Part shown: positions 10,007-22,820 of the stretch, piece after piece
How positions within the stretch are numbered: the stretch's first letter is position 1
Layout of the letters: every line of letters begins with the position of its first letter
DNA from: Saussurea involucrata
Taxonomy: Eukaryota > Streptophyta > Magnoliopsida > Asterales > Asteraceae
Length of the DNA stretch: 64,000 nt
Assembly: GCA_033807775.1 (NCBI GenBank)
Contig: CM066321.1
Coordinates: 256,172,422 to 256,236,421 of the forward strand
Direction: 5' to 3'
Program-made: the position numbers and the translations under genes
Notes under the pieces: generated by a model
Database searches by the model: none
What the model was told of the DNA's origin: nothing
Seen by the model: the letters and a program-made list of their open reading frames with translations, nothing else

Positions 10007-10699
10007 GATGGAAATCGATATTAAATTGTAACCTCGTAAAACGCAGCAGAAAAATAAGGTTTGGTTACAAATAAAAAAAAAACTTTTCCGGTATCGAAAT
10101 CCAATCGGATCCAATGACTAATAAAACGAATTAAGAAACACGCCATAAGGTGTTTAGGGGTGTACCTTTTGAGATCTGATGTGGTTGAATGATCAGAGCA
10201 CTTAGAAACCAATGGAAGGTTTTCTCTAACGGTATCCACACACGAACACGCAAATTCCAATGAGTGCTAGCCCAAAAGAACCCCTAATTCTAATATGTAA
10301 GTGTATAATTCAAATTCAGAGAATCGAATCAGTCAACTGAAAACAACTGACCTGACATCCTATTTATATAGACAGTAAATAGGATTTATGTTTATCTGTA
10401 ATTATTTGAATTCAAATCATTTGAATTCGAATAATTATCTGAATTTGAATAATTATATTTATCTAAACAAACAATAATTATTCATATTTACAGATAAAAC
10501 CCTGTAATTATCATAATTACAATTTACACATATTATATGATTATTCTTTCAAGAATAACTATTTAACTGTCAAACATAACTTTAACGGGTTTCTTTCTAA
10601 TGGAAGCAAACGTATTCTTTTGTGTGTGACTCTTTAGGTTTACATACTTATTGGTAGCATTCCTATGTGACACGTGTCGTGGGCATATAATAACCTACA
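10006..10699 (-). repeat. 3' LTR of Tork-like copia element E
   Basis: On the minus strand it begins TGTAGGTTATTATATGCCC beside a purine-rich tract (10700-10714) and is taken to end CGATTTCCATCA at 10006, just inside the F LTR. A TATA box (complement of CTATTTATATAG) lies near 10369. U5-like wording (complement of CGTAAAACGCAGC) is present near 10035. The right end is firm; the left end is a best guess. Only one LTR of E remains, so the target duplication cannot be tested. Confidence 0.55.
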
Positions 10700-10714
10700 A
10701 TCTCCCACTTGCAC
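10700..10714 (-). other. Polypurine tract of E
   Basis: The minus strand reads GTGCAAGTGGGAGAT directly before the LTR start TGTAGG, the expected site for plus-strand priming in this copia group. Confidence 0.65.
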
Positions 10715-11749
10715 ACGATACACAGTAACACATACGGTGGTAAGCGTCTAGCAACACGTCACCGCCCCCAAGGCTATGTAAATTTGCTTTTATCTTCAAG
10801 CAATTTGATTGATCCAATCAGTCACATAGTAGAATCATTCATTATCCTTTTACTTCATGATATTTTGTTTTGAACTTAAGGCATAGATCTATCTCATCCT
10901 TTATAGTTCAAAGATTATGTTTCTCGATCCCAACATATTTGATTATACAAGTGCCATTAGTCCAACTAATCCACTTGTTCATGCATGTTAATCAAACTAT
11001 GTCATCGAGGGGCCCATAAATATCTCTCTCATCTTGAGAGGAGCAAATCCCATATTACATGTACACGACTAACTACACAGTTCATGTTATACCTAATATA
11101 ACCTTTATGATTACCCGGTTAAGGGTAACGTTAGACTACACTAAAGTATAACACTCCTTGTGCATTAGATCCCAATGCACATCTCATGTCTGAGGATAAA
11201 GAGTGTTTTACCATTTCAGTACTCACCTTAAGGCGCTGATCTATCATATGATCCTGACCGTAGGTCTTGTCGAACGCCTTGTACACCAACAATCGCATGT
11301 GACTCTGGTTGCACCCAGTGCACTTCCAACTTTGACTATGACTAGACTTCGCAATGATCTTAATTTATTACTAGTCCCCTAGTAATAATTGATCAAGGAT
11401 AATTTAAAATAATATGATCATCATATTTATTTATGGATACTTAAACATGAAAAAAGAACTCAGAAAGGTTTAATGAAACTATCAATCGAAAAGATATGTC
11501 CGAATGTTGAGCCTCTTTTCAGACCGGCAAGTTGAGCTTGAGCTTTCTCATTTCTCTCCCAGTCTCAATGTTGATTTCTTTTATAAAGCTCCTCTCTTCA
11601 CCATCTTTTGGCTTCCTGGTTTAATGGTGCCAAATCAAAATCACAGTGTGGCTTTCTTAGGATCATGCTAATACTCATATCCAATATGCCATAACATATA
11701 AAACATAACTGTTTTATGTTCAAAATAAAAGGTTACTAAAATTTATAGA
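10715..11749 (-). other. E 3' non-coding region
   Basis: About 1 kb between the RNase H end and the PPT with no supported ORF, as is usual for Tork-like elements. It holds nothing else that I recognise. Confidence 0.5.
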
Positions 11750-13713
11750 TCAGACTAAATTATTATAAAACTTCAAGCCTATTGAATCAATGTGAGCATC
11801 ATGTTTGTTTTGACTTAAAGGCTTGGTAAGCGGATCTGCCGGATTATCTTCTAATCGAACTTTGCACATCTTTATATCACCTCTATCAATAATCTCTCGA
11901 ATTAGATGATATCGTCTCATGATATGCTTGGAGCGCTGATGTGACCTTGGCTCTTTTGCCTGAGCAATGGCACCCTCATTGTCGCAATAGATATTGATAG
12001 GGTCACATATGCTAGGGACCACTCCCAGGTCTATGATGAATTTCTTCATCCAAACATCTTCCTTTGCGGCGTCTGACGCTGCAATGTACTCTGATTCTGT
12101 AGTTGAATCCGCTATTGTGCTTTATTTGCAGCTTTTCCAACTCACAGCACCCCCGTTTAACACAAACATGTATCCCGACTATGAATTATAGTCATCTTGG
12201 TCCGTTTGGAAACTAGCATCTGTGTATCCTTTAATGCACATATCTCTTTCTTGACCACCGTATAGTAACAACATATCTTTAGTTCTTCTCAGATACTTCA
12301 GAATGTTCTTCACTGCTACCTAGTGAGCATCACCTGGGTTTGACTGATATCTGCTCGTCATGCTTAGGGCATACGAGACATCCGGTCTAGTACATAACAT
12401 GGTGTACATAATCGAACCGATGGCCGAAGCATAAGGAACACCCTTCATGCGGTTCATGTCCTGCTTAGAACTAGGACTCTGAGTTTTGCTCAGATGTACT
12501 CCATGTACCATTGGCAAGTTTCCTCTCTTGAAATCGTCCATCTTGAAGTGTCTCAAGATCTTGTCAATATATGTACTCTGGCTTAATCCAACTAAGTGCT
12601 TCGATCTATCACAATAGATATTTATACCAAGGATATAAGTTGCTTCTCCTATATCCTTCATCACGAAACACTTCCCTAACCAGGGTTTTACACTTTCAAG
12701 GGTAGGGATGTTATTACCGATGATCAAAATATCATCAACATATAGGATCAAGAATACTATTATGCTCCCACTGACCTTCTTGTATACACAAGGTTCACCT
12801 TTATCCTTTAAGAAACCAAATTCTTTGATTTTCTCATCAAAGCAAAGATTCCAACTACGAGATGCTTGCTTTAGTCCATAAATAGACCTTTTCAATTTGC
12901 ATACCTTTTCAGGAAATTTTGGATGTTTAAAACCTTCTGGTTGTATCATGTACACGTCCTCGCTCAAAGTTCCGTTAAGGAACGCAGTTTTAACATCCAT
13001 TTCCATATTTCATAGTCATGATACGCAGCTATGGCGAGAAGTATCCTGATTGATTTAATCATGGCTCCTGGAGAAAAAGTTTCATCATAATTTACTCCCT
13101 GAGCTTGAGTGAAACCTTTAGCTACCAACCTAGCCTTATAGGTATGTACAATCACATCCATGTCATTTTTCTTTTTAAATACCCACTTACACCCTACGAC
13201 TTTGAAGTTGGTAGGTGGATCTACCAAGTTCCAAACTTGGTTATCTAACATGGATTGTATTTCAGCCTTCATGGCATCTTTCCATTTATCAGATTCCAAA
13301 CCTAATACGGCTTCCTGGTAGGTTACAGGTTCATCATGAACCGTATCGTCATTGCTAATAAGATAACCATATCTTTCAGGCCCTTGACGATTCCAACCCG
13401 ATCTTCGGATTGTTTGTATCTCGTCATTACCTTCAACAACTTGTTGAGGTTCAACATCATGTTGATTGTCAGTATCAACCATTGTTTCATCTTTTGATTC
13501 TTGAATTCCTTCAAGATCTACTGTATCCCCCGATGTGGTTCTTGATAGAAAATCATTTTCTAAGAACTCACTACGGCGCGCAACAAAAACTGTGTTCTCG
13601 CTGGGTTTGTAGAAATAATATCCAACTGTCTCTTTTGGATATCCTACAAAAGATGCATTTTTCAAACCTTGAATCGAGCTTCCCAGAAGCTTCTCGTTTA
13701 ACATAAGCTTCAC
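11750..13713 (-). pseudogene. E pol: reverse transcriptase and RNase H (Tork-like)
   Basis: The frame at 13713-12964 covers the post-integrase linker (SFVGYPKETVGYYFYKP) and RT start (WVFKKKNDMD, ARLVAKGFTQ). An overlapping frame at 13006-12320 holds DVKTAFLNG, YGLKQASRSW, the YVDD box (LYVDDILIIGN) and the connection domain (YASAIGSIMYTMLCTRPDV). The RNase H (TESEYIAASDAA, then INIYCDNEGAIA, RYHLIRE, PADPLTKPLS) is spread over 12319-11750 with further frame breaks near 12120-12320. Wording fits the Tork branch. Not functional because of the frameshifts. Confidence 0.85.
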
Positions 13714-14593
13714 AACCCCATATTCTCATGTATGATATTGTTGGGATCTTCCCAGCCCATAATTCATAAGGGGTCTTATTGGTCTTTTTGGTTGGCGCAT
13801 TATTTAGTATTCGGGCAGCTGTTTCTAAGGCATAACCCTAGAAACTTTTAGGCAGAGTGGTACGAATCATCTTAGGTATTCTCGACCTCGATCCGATCGA
13901 AGTGTTTTTATCTTTTTGCCAAGTTGATTCTCTACTTCATTCTGAAACTCTTTGAAGTACTCAAAGCTTTCAGATTTGTTTTTCATTAGGTAAACATTCC
14001 CATATCTACTAAAGTCATCTGTAAAAGTAATGAAGTATCGATGACCATTCCTTGTGGTTGAACTAAAGGGCCCACACACATCACTGTGTATAATCCCTAG
14101 CAGTTATGTTGCCCTTTTGGGTTTGCCTTTAAAAGGCGCCTTTGTCATCTTACCGACTAAGCAAGACTCACATACATCATATTGAATCATCACATGATTC
14201 CAATACTCCGTCCGCCTGGAGTTTGGCTATGCGTTTCTTATTAATGTGTCCAAGACGACAATGCCACAAGTAGGTCTGGTTTAAGCCCCGCTTAATTCGT
14301 TTATTGTTTATATTATACATTGATTCATAATCACAGCTATTTTGCATATCAATCTCATAAATACCATTGTGTGATTTAGCCACAAAATACAAAACATTGT
14401 TAAGATAAGCTGAAATTGAATTATTATTGAAAGTAAACATAAATCCAGTTTGTTGTAATCGAGAAAAAGAAACTATATTCCTAGTAATGCTAGGTACATA
14501 TAAACACTTGCTTAGTGATAAAGTAAGACCATTAGGCAGCTTCATGTCATAAGTTCCTTGAGCAATAGCAGCTACCTTAGCTTCATTACCCAT
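13714..14593 (-). pseudogene. E pol: integrase with internal deletion
   Basis: The zinc region reads LWHCRLGHINKKRI (14593-14177) and the core reads FTDDFSRYGNVYLM and LRSDRGREYLR (14079-13867). The frame then jumps to MIRTTLPKSF and later wording typical of the integrase end (ILNNAPTKKTNKTP). The segment that normally carries the catalytic Glu is missing. Frame breaks lie near 14100-14176 and 13860. Confidence 0.8.
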
Positions 14594-14988
14594 TCTAAGC
14601 TCCTTCTAGCCTGGTTTCATTTTCTCTTCACTTCTTAGGCCCTGAAAAGTAGTACAAATATGAGTACCACACCCAGAATCCAATACCCAGGAATGAGAGT
14701 CAGAAGTGAATAAATCAATGGTAAACACACCTGAAGGTCCGGCTCCACTGGCCTTTTGCTTCTTCATTTCTGCCAATAGGGCAGGGCAGTTTCTCTTCCA
14801 GTGTCTCTTCTGGTTGCAGTGGAAGCAAACTGCTTCTTAGGAATCTTTCCTTTGCCCTTTTCTTTGTTGGAGTTTCCAACTTTTCCTTTACCCTTGGTAA
14901 CCCCCTTCCTTTTCTTGCTTATCCCACTATTAGGTCTGATCATCAAGACCTGTTTTGGTTTGGATAAATCCAACTTGGTATTTATGAA
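14594..14988 (-). pseudogene. E protease and gag C-terminal remnant, truncated by G
   Basis: The 14763-14640 region encodes a protease-like start (SHSWVLDSGCGTHIC in frame) and 14973-14764 a Lys-rich gag end with a degraded zinc knuckle (remains of C-x2-C then HW/W wording around TATRRDTGR). The element stops at 14988, where the LTR of G begins. The gag N-terminus and 5' LTR of E are not found on the other side of G. Confidence 0.65.
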
Positions 14989-15210
14989 GGGTAAATAATC
15001 CTAAAATGGGTCCCCTTACAATATAAAATTCATCAAATGAACATTACAAGTTCTGAACTATCCAAAATTTGCAGTGGAGTAATCTATCCACAGCCGAGAG
15101 ATCTATCTAAGTAGTACAATTGATAAACAATAGTGTTCCTCGCTAATGCCTCCAACTCTATGCTCAAACCTTCTCTTTTCCTTTACTTGAAGCACCACTA
15201 GAGCGCTTCC

Positions 15211-15767
15211 CTGAAAATGGTTTGGTTTTGAAAAGTGAGGGTTAGACCTAATGGTCTAGTGAATTCCCTTAGAACAGTTTACATAGTATACAAAACAATA
15301 CTTGAAAACCATGAAGCTCATCATTAAAGCCATTCAGATAAGGGTATTTGCACAGTGTTCATGGATCACACAATTCCAGTATCTACGATCGAGTCCCAAG
15401 CAGACTCCCCTCTCGCCTCGGGGCCCAAGAAGACTCCCCCTTACCCGAATATGCAGGAAGCAGATTCTACACATATCAAGACATGACAAACTCCCAAGGG
15501 ATCATCAGGTCTCAAGGTACACTGATCCCAATGTGAAACCCGACCCCATATAACATACAAGCAAAGCTGACAATAAACCAGCCGTACATGCAACCTTAAT
15601 AAAACGGTTCATATCAAGCGAAATAAGCATTACTAAAACATACTTTCATCCGAAGAGTTTATAAACGTTTGTGAATGAATCATGCTCGCAATACGTGCCA
15701 TATTCAGTAATAAACGGTAAGTTCAACGATTTATCACATTTAGAAAAAGGGGTGCAAAGGAACTCAC
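15211..15767 (-). other. Candidate intron in the 3' LTR of G
   Basis: The minus-strand donor CAG|GTGAGTTCC is at 15767. The acceptor CATTTTCAG|GG is at 15211, preceded by a branch-like CTAAC and a pyrimidine-rich stretch. In the right LTR the matching interval is 21534-22095, but the donor there reads GCGAGTT. Compare 6771-8262. Confidence 0.4.
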
Positions 15768-15886
15768 CTGATCAATGTGATTAACTAAACACACGTGTCT
15801 CTCTCTCTCGAACAACCCGAGCCAAACCCGATACCTAAAGATTTACAGACAACTTGTCAATTCCAACTACCCGAAAAACATAATTT

Positions 15887-16155
15887 CCGGACATCCTAAT
15901 CCGGATGCTCATCCGGATTCTACTATCCGGTTTCCCGATCCCCGAATCCGGTAGTTTCTATCCGGACGCCAAAAGTCCGGAACCCATAAATCCCATTCCG
16001 GAAACCTGGGTAGTCCGGAAGCTACCCGGAAAACCAATTCATCTGGAATCCGGACGAATTCCTACCCGGACTCAAATTATCCGGATACTTTCGGAAATCC
16101 AACAAATCCGGATTACAATCTCGTCCGGAAAACGGCGACTTCCGGATGCACGCAC
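15887..16155. repeat. TCCGGA word cluster in the left LTR of G
   Basis: CCGG occurs about 16 times in roughly 270 bp, mostly as ATCCGGAT, TCCGGAA or ACCCGGA. The same cluster is present in the right LTR at about 22225-22490, with a few copies mutated. Confidence 0.85.
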
Positions 16156-16650
16156 AGTGAAAACCCCAAAGACCCTCAATTCGATTTTGAGCAGCGATTT
16201 TGTCTAAAACTCATTAAAACATTTGTTTGGGTTAACATTCCAACCTTAAACCTCCATTTAATCAAATCAACCAACCATTAATAATTCCTTGATGCAAAAT
16301 CATAGGTTTTCTCATTACAAATGACACAGACCAACATTCCATGTGGTTTCTCTTTCTCAAAACAACCATACAAGACATAACAGATGTGAGGAGGTTAACA
16401 ACTTACTTGAGATCGAAGTTTTTCAAGGAAATTTCTTGTTGATTTCTAGTGGCACTTCAATCCTCTTCTTTTCTTCTTCTAGCTCTCAACTTCTTCAACC
16501 GCAATAAATGTCCCAGAGTGAAGACTTTTCTAGGGATTGCTTCCCTTAAATCTCTTTCAACAAAGTACCATTTTGGTCCCTCCCTTTCCTAGCTTTAGGC
16601 TTTAGCCACCATTCCCACCATTTTATTATGCTAGAACACGGTTGTTACAT

Positions 16651-16665
16651 CACTTCCCCCTTAAA
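16651..16665 (-). other. Polypurine tract of G
   Basis: The minus strand reads TTTTAAGGGGGAAGTG immediately before the LTR start TGTAACAACC. Confidence 0.75.
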
Positions 16666-16679
16666 AGAATTTCGTCCCC

Positions 16680-18231
16680 GGAATTCTTTGGTCGAATAGA
16701 TGTGGGTACCTTGCCCTCATCTCATACTCCAACTCCTAGGTTGCTTCTTTGCCCTTATGGTATCGCCACTGTACCTTTACAAGGTTGATCTCCTTGTTCC
16801 TTAACTTTTTCACCTTACGATCCGAGATGGCTTCGGGCTCCTCTACAAAGTTCAATTTCTCGTCTACTCTTACATCCTTTAGCGGTACGGCCTTATCCAC
16901 GTCCGCCAAACATTTCCTTAGGTTAGAAACGTGGAACGCATTATGAATGCCCCGCAACTCATCGGGCAGATTCAGCCTATATGACACTTCTCCAATTCAC
17001 TCCGTGATTTCAAACGATCCGATGTATCATAGGCTTAGCTTTCCCCGCTTCCCAAAACGTACCACTCCCTTTCGTGGAGATATCTTTAACAGCACATTAC
17101 CCCGATCTGAAACTATATATCCTTCCGCCTTCTATCTGCGTAACTCTTTTGTCGGTCACGAGCGACCTTCAACCTTTCCCGCACCTAGACTATCTTGTCT
17201 GAGGTTATTTGTACGATCTCTAGTCCAGCCAATTGTCTTTCTCCGACCTCATTCCAACACAAGGGTGTTCGACATTTCCTACCGTAGAGCACCTCATACG
17301 GCACTGCCTTGATACTCGAGTGATAACTGTTGTTGTAGGTGAACTCGATCAATGGCAAGTGTTTTTCCCATGAACCTTGAAAATCTAGAGCGCAAGCCCT
17401 CAACATATCCTCCAACTTTTGGATCGTCCTCTCTCTTTGATCGTCGATCTGAGGATGATACGCGGTGCTCATCTTGATCTGGGACCCCATTTCCCTATGG
17501 AAGATTCTCCAAAATGCAGAGGTAAATATGCTATCCTGGTTCGATACTATTAACGATGGTACACCGTGATGGGTTACACCTCATCGATTTCGTAAGTCGA
17601 TCCACGATCACCCATATCACGTCATAACCCTTTGGAGTCTTAGGCAAGTGGGTCACGAAGTCCATCGCGATCTGATCCCACTTCCACATCGGTATCTCTA
17701 AGGACTGAAGTTTCCCATATGGCAGCTGATGTTCGATCTTCACCCGTGAACATGTCATACACCTTTCCAAGCTTGATCCACCTTCTTTGGCACATGTTCA
17801 AGTCCTTTTGATCAAACAAATGGAAAACACTCTTGTGATCCGTGAAAATATGACATTTCGTTCCATAGAGATAATGCCGCCAGATTTTCAAAGAGAAAAT
17901 AACGGCCGCCAATTCCAAGTCATGAGTAGGGTATCGAGTCTCGTGATCCTTCAGTTGCCGATAGGCGTACACGATCACCTTCCCACGCTGCATAAGAACA
18001 CACCCTAATCCTAGCTTTGATGCATCACTATACACCACAAAGTCGTCCGAACCATCAGGTAATGACAACACTGGCGCGCTACTCAGCATGTCCTTCAGTT
18101 TCTGAAAAGCTTCATCTTGAGCTTCTGACCAGGCGATTAACACTCTTCTTGGTTAACGAAGTCAAAGAAGTGGCAATACGTGAGAAGTCCTTGATGAACT
18201 TTCGATAGTATCCCGCCAATCCGAGGAAACT
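16680..18231 (-). pseudogene. G pol: RNase H, integrase and C-terminal chromodomain-type tail
   Basis: The RNase H (YSDASKLGLGCVL, VYAYRQLKDHETRYP, DLELAAVIFSL, TDHKSV) lies at about 18120-17790. Sequence then jumps to CMTCSRVKIEHQLPYGKL, so the RNase H tail and the integrase zinc domain were deleted. The integrase core follows in broken frames: WKWDQIAMDFVTHLP (17770-17531) and the Tyr/His-rich end (17490-17185). The tail (16987-16736) reads AFHVSNLRKCLAD and VKVQWRYHKGKEAT, then a stop replaces the expected Trp at 16736. This tail is typical of Tekay/Del elements. Confidence 0.85.
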
Positions 18232-19560
18232 TCAAAATTTTGACGGATTCTTAGGCTGTTCCCAATCTCGGATGGCCTCAATCTTAGATGGATCCACCAT
18301 TATCCCCTTCTTAGACACCGCATGCCCGAGGAACTGCACTTCCCTCAGCCAGAACTCGCACTTGGAGAACTTTGCATAAAGTTTCTCTTGCTTCAATAAC
18401 TCCAAAATCGGCCGAAGATGCCCCTTGTGCTCCTCCGATCGATAAAATTTCAATATGTCGTCTATAAACACGATCACGAACTTGTCTAAATAAGGTTGAC
18501 ACACCTTGTTCATCAGATCCATAAAAACTGTTGGGGCTTTGGTTAGCCCAAATGGCATCACCAAAAACTCATAGTGCCTATACCTAGTCCGGAAAGCGGT
18601 TTTCGGTATGTCTTCCTGCCTTACCTTGAGATGGTGATAGCTCGAACTCAAGTCTATCTTAGAGAAATAACTGGCTCCTTGCAGTTGATCGAATAGATCG
18701 TCGATTCTTGGTATCGGATACTTGTTCTTGGTCTTAACCTTGTTGAGCTCACGGTAATCTATGCACATCCGCATAGTCCCGTCCTTCTTCTTCACGAAGT
18801 GTATCGGCACTCCCCATGGCGACGTACTCGGACGAATGAATTTCTTATCCAATAACTCTTGTAACTGAGTCATCATTTCTTTCATCTCGGAAGGTGCTAA
18901 CCTACAAGGCGCGAGGGCTATTGCTGCAACTCCAGGCACCAAATCAATTCTAAACTCGATCTGACGATCCGGGGGTAGACTCGTTAAATCATCCGGAAAT
19001 ACCTTCGGGTATTCACTTACCACCCTCACATCCTCCACCCCACGCTTCACTTTCTTACTGTCTACTATATAGGCTAAGAACCCTCGACAACCTTTCCTCA
19101 AGCATCTAGTAGCCTTAATCATCGAAATAAGGCTAGTTCTCCTATCTCGCCGGTTTCCATAGATCACTACCAAACCCTTGTCGGGTAACTGGACCCGAAC
19201 TAGCTTCTTATTGCAAACAATACTAGTGTCATTCTTAGCTAGCCAATCCATACCCAACACCACATCAAACTCTTCCATTTGCATGAGGTACAACTGTAAA
19301 CACACTAGACTTCCCTCAATGTCTATAATGCAATCCTCTACCACTTCTCTAATATGCACTCGATTATCATCAGCAGTCTCGACATCTAACGCCCTTTCCA
19401 AACGCCTAGGTTTCACCCCCAAGCATTTCACAAAAGCATGCGATACAAAAGAGAGGTTTGCTTCCGAGTCAAATAACACTTTGGCATATAAAGAGTTTAC
19501 CATAAATGTACCTGTCACAACATCCGGAACTTCCTCCGCCTCCTTTGTCAACATGTGGAA
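18232..19560 (-). pseudogene. G pol: aspartic protease and reverse transcriptase
   Basis: An open stretch, in frame with the gag C-terminus. The protease motif is VLFDSEANLSFVS, where the usual DSG triplet reads DSE, so the active site is altered. The RT is complete in motif order: YRELNKVKTKNKYP, FSKIDLSSSYHHLKV, TAFRTRYRHYEFLVMPFGL and VFIDDIL with both Asp retained, then FLGHAVSKKGI. The frame closes at 18232 (PKNPSKF, stop) before the RNase H. Gypsy, Tekay/Del-like. Confidence 0.85.
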
Positions 19561-20986
19561 TGCATGTCCCTTCGGACGCGCCAGTTCTACTCCTTTCTCA
19601 TTCCCTTTTCCCCCATGACGTTCGTCGTACTGGGTTGATCCCCCTTTCTTCAGTTGTGGACAATCATACCGCATATGATCCGTTGACCCATACTGAAAGC
19701 ATGATTTTCCACTTGGACAATCCTTCGATATCTGATCGGGCAACCCACACTGGTAACACGATCTAGAGTCAACCATACATTCTCCCCGATGCACCCGATG
19801 ACACTTCTCATAAGGCCTACTGAACACTCCTCGATTCCTGTGGTTTTCTGGCCGAAAAGTCTTTCTTTTCTTTGCGTCATTCCCCGGTCCATCCCACTTT
19901 CTTTTCTCTCCACCCTTCTCCGTCACATATCGGTTATTTTCCTTCTCGATTAACTCGGCCGCATTGATGGCCGACTGAAAAGTAGCGGGGTTCCTTGTTG
20001 AGGCCAACTCCCTAATACTGCTCTTCAACCCATACAAGTATTGCTCCACACGTCGTTCCTCAGTCGGCACATATAGTTCAGCAAAACGGGATTTCTCGAT
20101 GAATTTCGAGGTATACTCCCGCACTGTCAATTCACCCTACTCCAAACTCAAGAATTCTTCCTCCAATCTCTATATTGTCGTAAGCGGGCAGAATTGTGCC
20201 CTAAACTGCCCCACAAAAGTTTCCCATGTCATTTCCTTAGCTGCTGACGACCCCTTACCTCCGATCTCAGCATCCCACCAGTACACTGCATTAGACTTTA
20301 GCATGGATAGAGCAAACATCACCCTTGCAAGTGTCAAAGACCAACTCCGTTTCCCTAATCCACTTCATTGCCATCATCGAGTCACACTCTCCCTTGAAAG
20401 TAGGAGGCTTGCATGAAGCGAATGCTTTGTAGTTCCATCCTTTAGCTACACACTCATTCAACACAAACTGGGTTGATTGGGAGTGGCTCCTAGCACCAGT
20501 TACCAACGGGCTTGACATCCCCGAACTCTCTCTGTTCTCGCTTGCCTCTTTACTCCCTGAAGCCGACTGATCCTTCTTGGCAAGGAGGGCTTGCAGGGTT
20601 TCCTGAATCTTGCCTAGCTCCGTAGCAAGGTTCTCTCGCATCACAAAAGCAGAGGCACGGCCCCGACCGCGCCCTCTCGGTTGGTTTCGAACCCTCACCA
20701 TAGCCAAACTCTCCCGCTGAGACATTTCTCGCTCAACTTGAATCTCCACGCTTCTTGCCATGTGGCTCACTCGTATTGTTCTTCGGGTTAGGTTTCCCCC
20801 GGTGGTTCCTTCCACCTGAGTGGCGGCTCTGCGGGGCGTTCTCTCCCGTCCCTTACCGCAACCTCTACCTCTTCCCCGAGTAGCAGCTGGCCTCGGGGGT
20901 TCCAACGGTCCGTTAGTGAGGACCTCCCCATCCTGAACTCCCCCTTCAGCAGGTACAGACCTGCTTCTTAGCGTCCTCCCAGCCAT
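19560..20986 (-). pseudogene. G gag
   Basis: Starts MAGRTLRSRSVPAEGG at 20986 with an Arg/Gly-rich N-terminus (GRGRGCGKGRE). The gag fold begins at YKAFASCKPPTFKGE and MKWIRETELVFD, then a frameshift near 20330 and a second break near 20130-20160 interrupt it. The frame resumes at VREYTSKFIEKSRFAELY and runs through two zinc knuckles at about 19670-19760. Both are damaged: in CYQCGLPDQISKDC the His position is Gln, and in CFQYGSTDHMRYDC the second Cys is Tyr. The copy cannot make normal capsid protein. Confidence 0.8.
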
Positions 20987-21263
20987 GACGAGAATCTGAA
21001 AGAACCCAAGATTAACGATCGCTTAACAACAGGTTCGCTATATAAGGCAATTTAAGCACATACATGTACCTGTAAATTAACAATTACACTGGCCAGGTGT
21101 AACTTCAAATTAACTTTACATGACAGTCCTTACTACCTTATCCTTAAGTGCACTTAGAGAGTTAGAGTGATCTTTCCTAGATGCAATCCTATATATCAGC
21201 TATGTTTCCCATCCTACAATTTAAGTTTAGGCTCGTCCAGTCACCTAAATCCCTTAAACTATG

Positions 21264-21275
21264 GATCTGATACCA
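21264..21275 (-). other. Primer binding site of G
   Basis: The minus strand reads TGGTATCAGATC, two bases from the LTR end. It matches the plant initiator-Met tRNA type TGGTATCAGAGC in 11 of 12 positions. Confidence 0.8.
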
Positions 21276-21277
21276 AA

Positions 21278-22820
21278 TGTAACAACCCAAAAACTCAACC
21301 AACAATATCAAAGGTAAATAATCCCAAAACGGGTCCCATTACAATATAAAATTCATTTAATGAACATTACAACTTCTAAACTATCCAAAATTTGCAACCG
21401 AGTAATCTATCCACAACCGAGAGATCTATCTAAGCAGTACAATTACTAAACAATAGTGTTCCTCGCTAATGCCTCCAACTCTATGCTCAAACCTTCTCTT
21501 TTCATTTACTTGAAGCACCACTAGAGCGCTTCCCTGAAAATGGTTTAGTTTTGAAAAACGAGGGTTAGACCTAATGGTCTAGTGAATTCCCTCGGAACAG
21601 TTTACACAGTTTACAAAACAATACTTGAAAACCATGAAGCTCATCATTAAAGCCATACAGACAAGGGTATTTACACAGTGTTCATGGATCGCACAATTCC
21701 AGCATCTACGATCGGGGCCCAAGCAGACTCACCTCTCCCCTCGTCTCGGGGCCCAAGAAGACTCCCCCTTACCCGAATATGCAGGAAACAGATTCCACAC
21801 ATATCGAGACATGACAAACTCCCAAGGGATCATCAGGTCCTAAGGTACACTGATCCCACTATGCAACCCGACCCCACATAACATACAAGCAAAGCTGACA
21901 ATAAACCATCCGTACATGCAACCTTAATAAAATGGTTCATATCAAGCAAAATAAGCATTACTAAAACATACTTTCATCCGAAGAGTTTATAAAAGTTTGT
22001 GAATGAATCATGCTTGCAATACGTGCCATATTCAGTAATAAACGATAAGTTCAACGATTTATCACATTTAGAAAAAGGGGTGCAAGGGAACTCGCCTGAT
22101 CAATGTGATTAACTAAGCACACGTGCCTCTCTCTCTCTCTCTCTCTCTCGAACAACCCGAGCCAAACCCGATACCTAAAGATTTACAAACAACTTGTCAA
22201 TTCCAACTACCCGGAAAACATAATTTCCGGACATCCTATTCCGGATGCTCATCCGGATTCTACTATCCGGTTTTCCAATACCCGAATCTGGTAATTTCTA
22301 TCTGGACGCCAAAAGTTCGGAACCCATAAATCCCATTTCGGAAACCTGGGTAGTCCGGGAGCTACCCGGAAAACCAACTCATCCGGAATCCGGACGAATT
22401 CCTACCCGGACTCAAATTATCCGGATACTTTCGGAAATCCAACAAATCCGGATTACAATCTCGTCCGGAAAACGGCGACTTCCGGATGCACGCACAGTGA
22501 AAACCCCAAAGTCCCTCAATTCGATTTTGAGCAGCGATTTTGTCTAAAACTCATTAAAACATTTGTTTGGGTTAATATTCCAACCTTAAACCTTCATTTA
22601 ATCAAATCAACCAGCCATTAATAATTCCTTGATGCAAAATCATAGGTTTTCTCATTACAAATGACACAGACCAACATTCCATGTGGTTTCTCTTTCTCAA
22701 AACAACAATACAAGACATAACAGATGTGAGGAGGTTAACAACTTACTTGAGATCGAAGTTTTCCAAGGAAATTTCTTGCTGATTTCTAGTGGCACTTCAA
22801 TCCTCTTCTTTTCTTCTTCT
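21278..22820 (-). repeat. 5' LTR of G, truncated at its outer end
   Basis: Starts TGTAACAACCC at 21278 next to the PBS and follows the left LTR collinearly up to TTTTCTTCTTCT at 22820. About 150 bases of its outer end, including the terminal GGTTGTTACA, are missing. It contains a longer CT microsatellite (22127-22149), the TCCGGA cluster, and a candidate intron 21534-22095 with a GC instead of GT donor. It is joined directly to the gag remnant of H. Confidence 0.8.

Larger units (their letters stand above)
14989..16649 (-). repeat. 3' LTR of gypsy element G (outer end missing)
   Basis: Aligns with 21313-22820 over its length and ends GGTTGTTACA at 16649. The first 35 bases present in the right LTR (TGTAACAACCC onward) are absent; the copy starts at GGTAAATAATC. 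It contains a CT microsatellite, the TCCGGA cluster at 15887-16155 and a candidate intron. Differences from the right LTR amount to several percent by eye. Confidence 0.8.
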
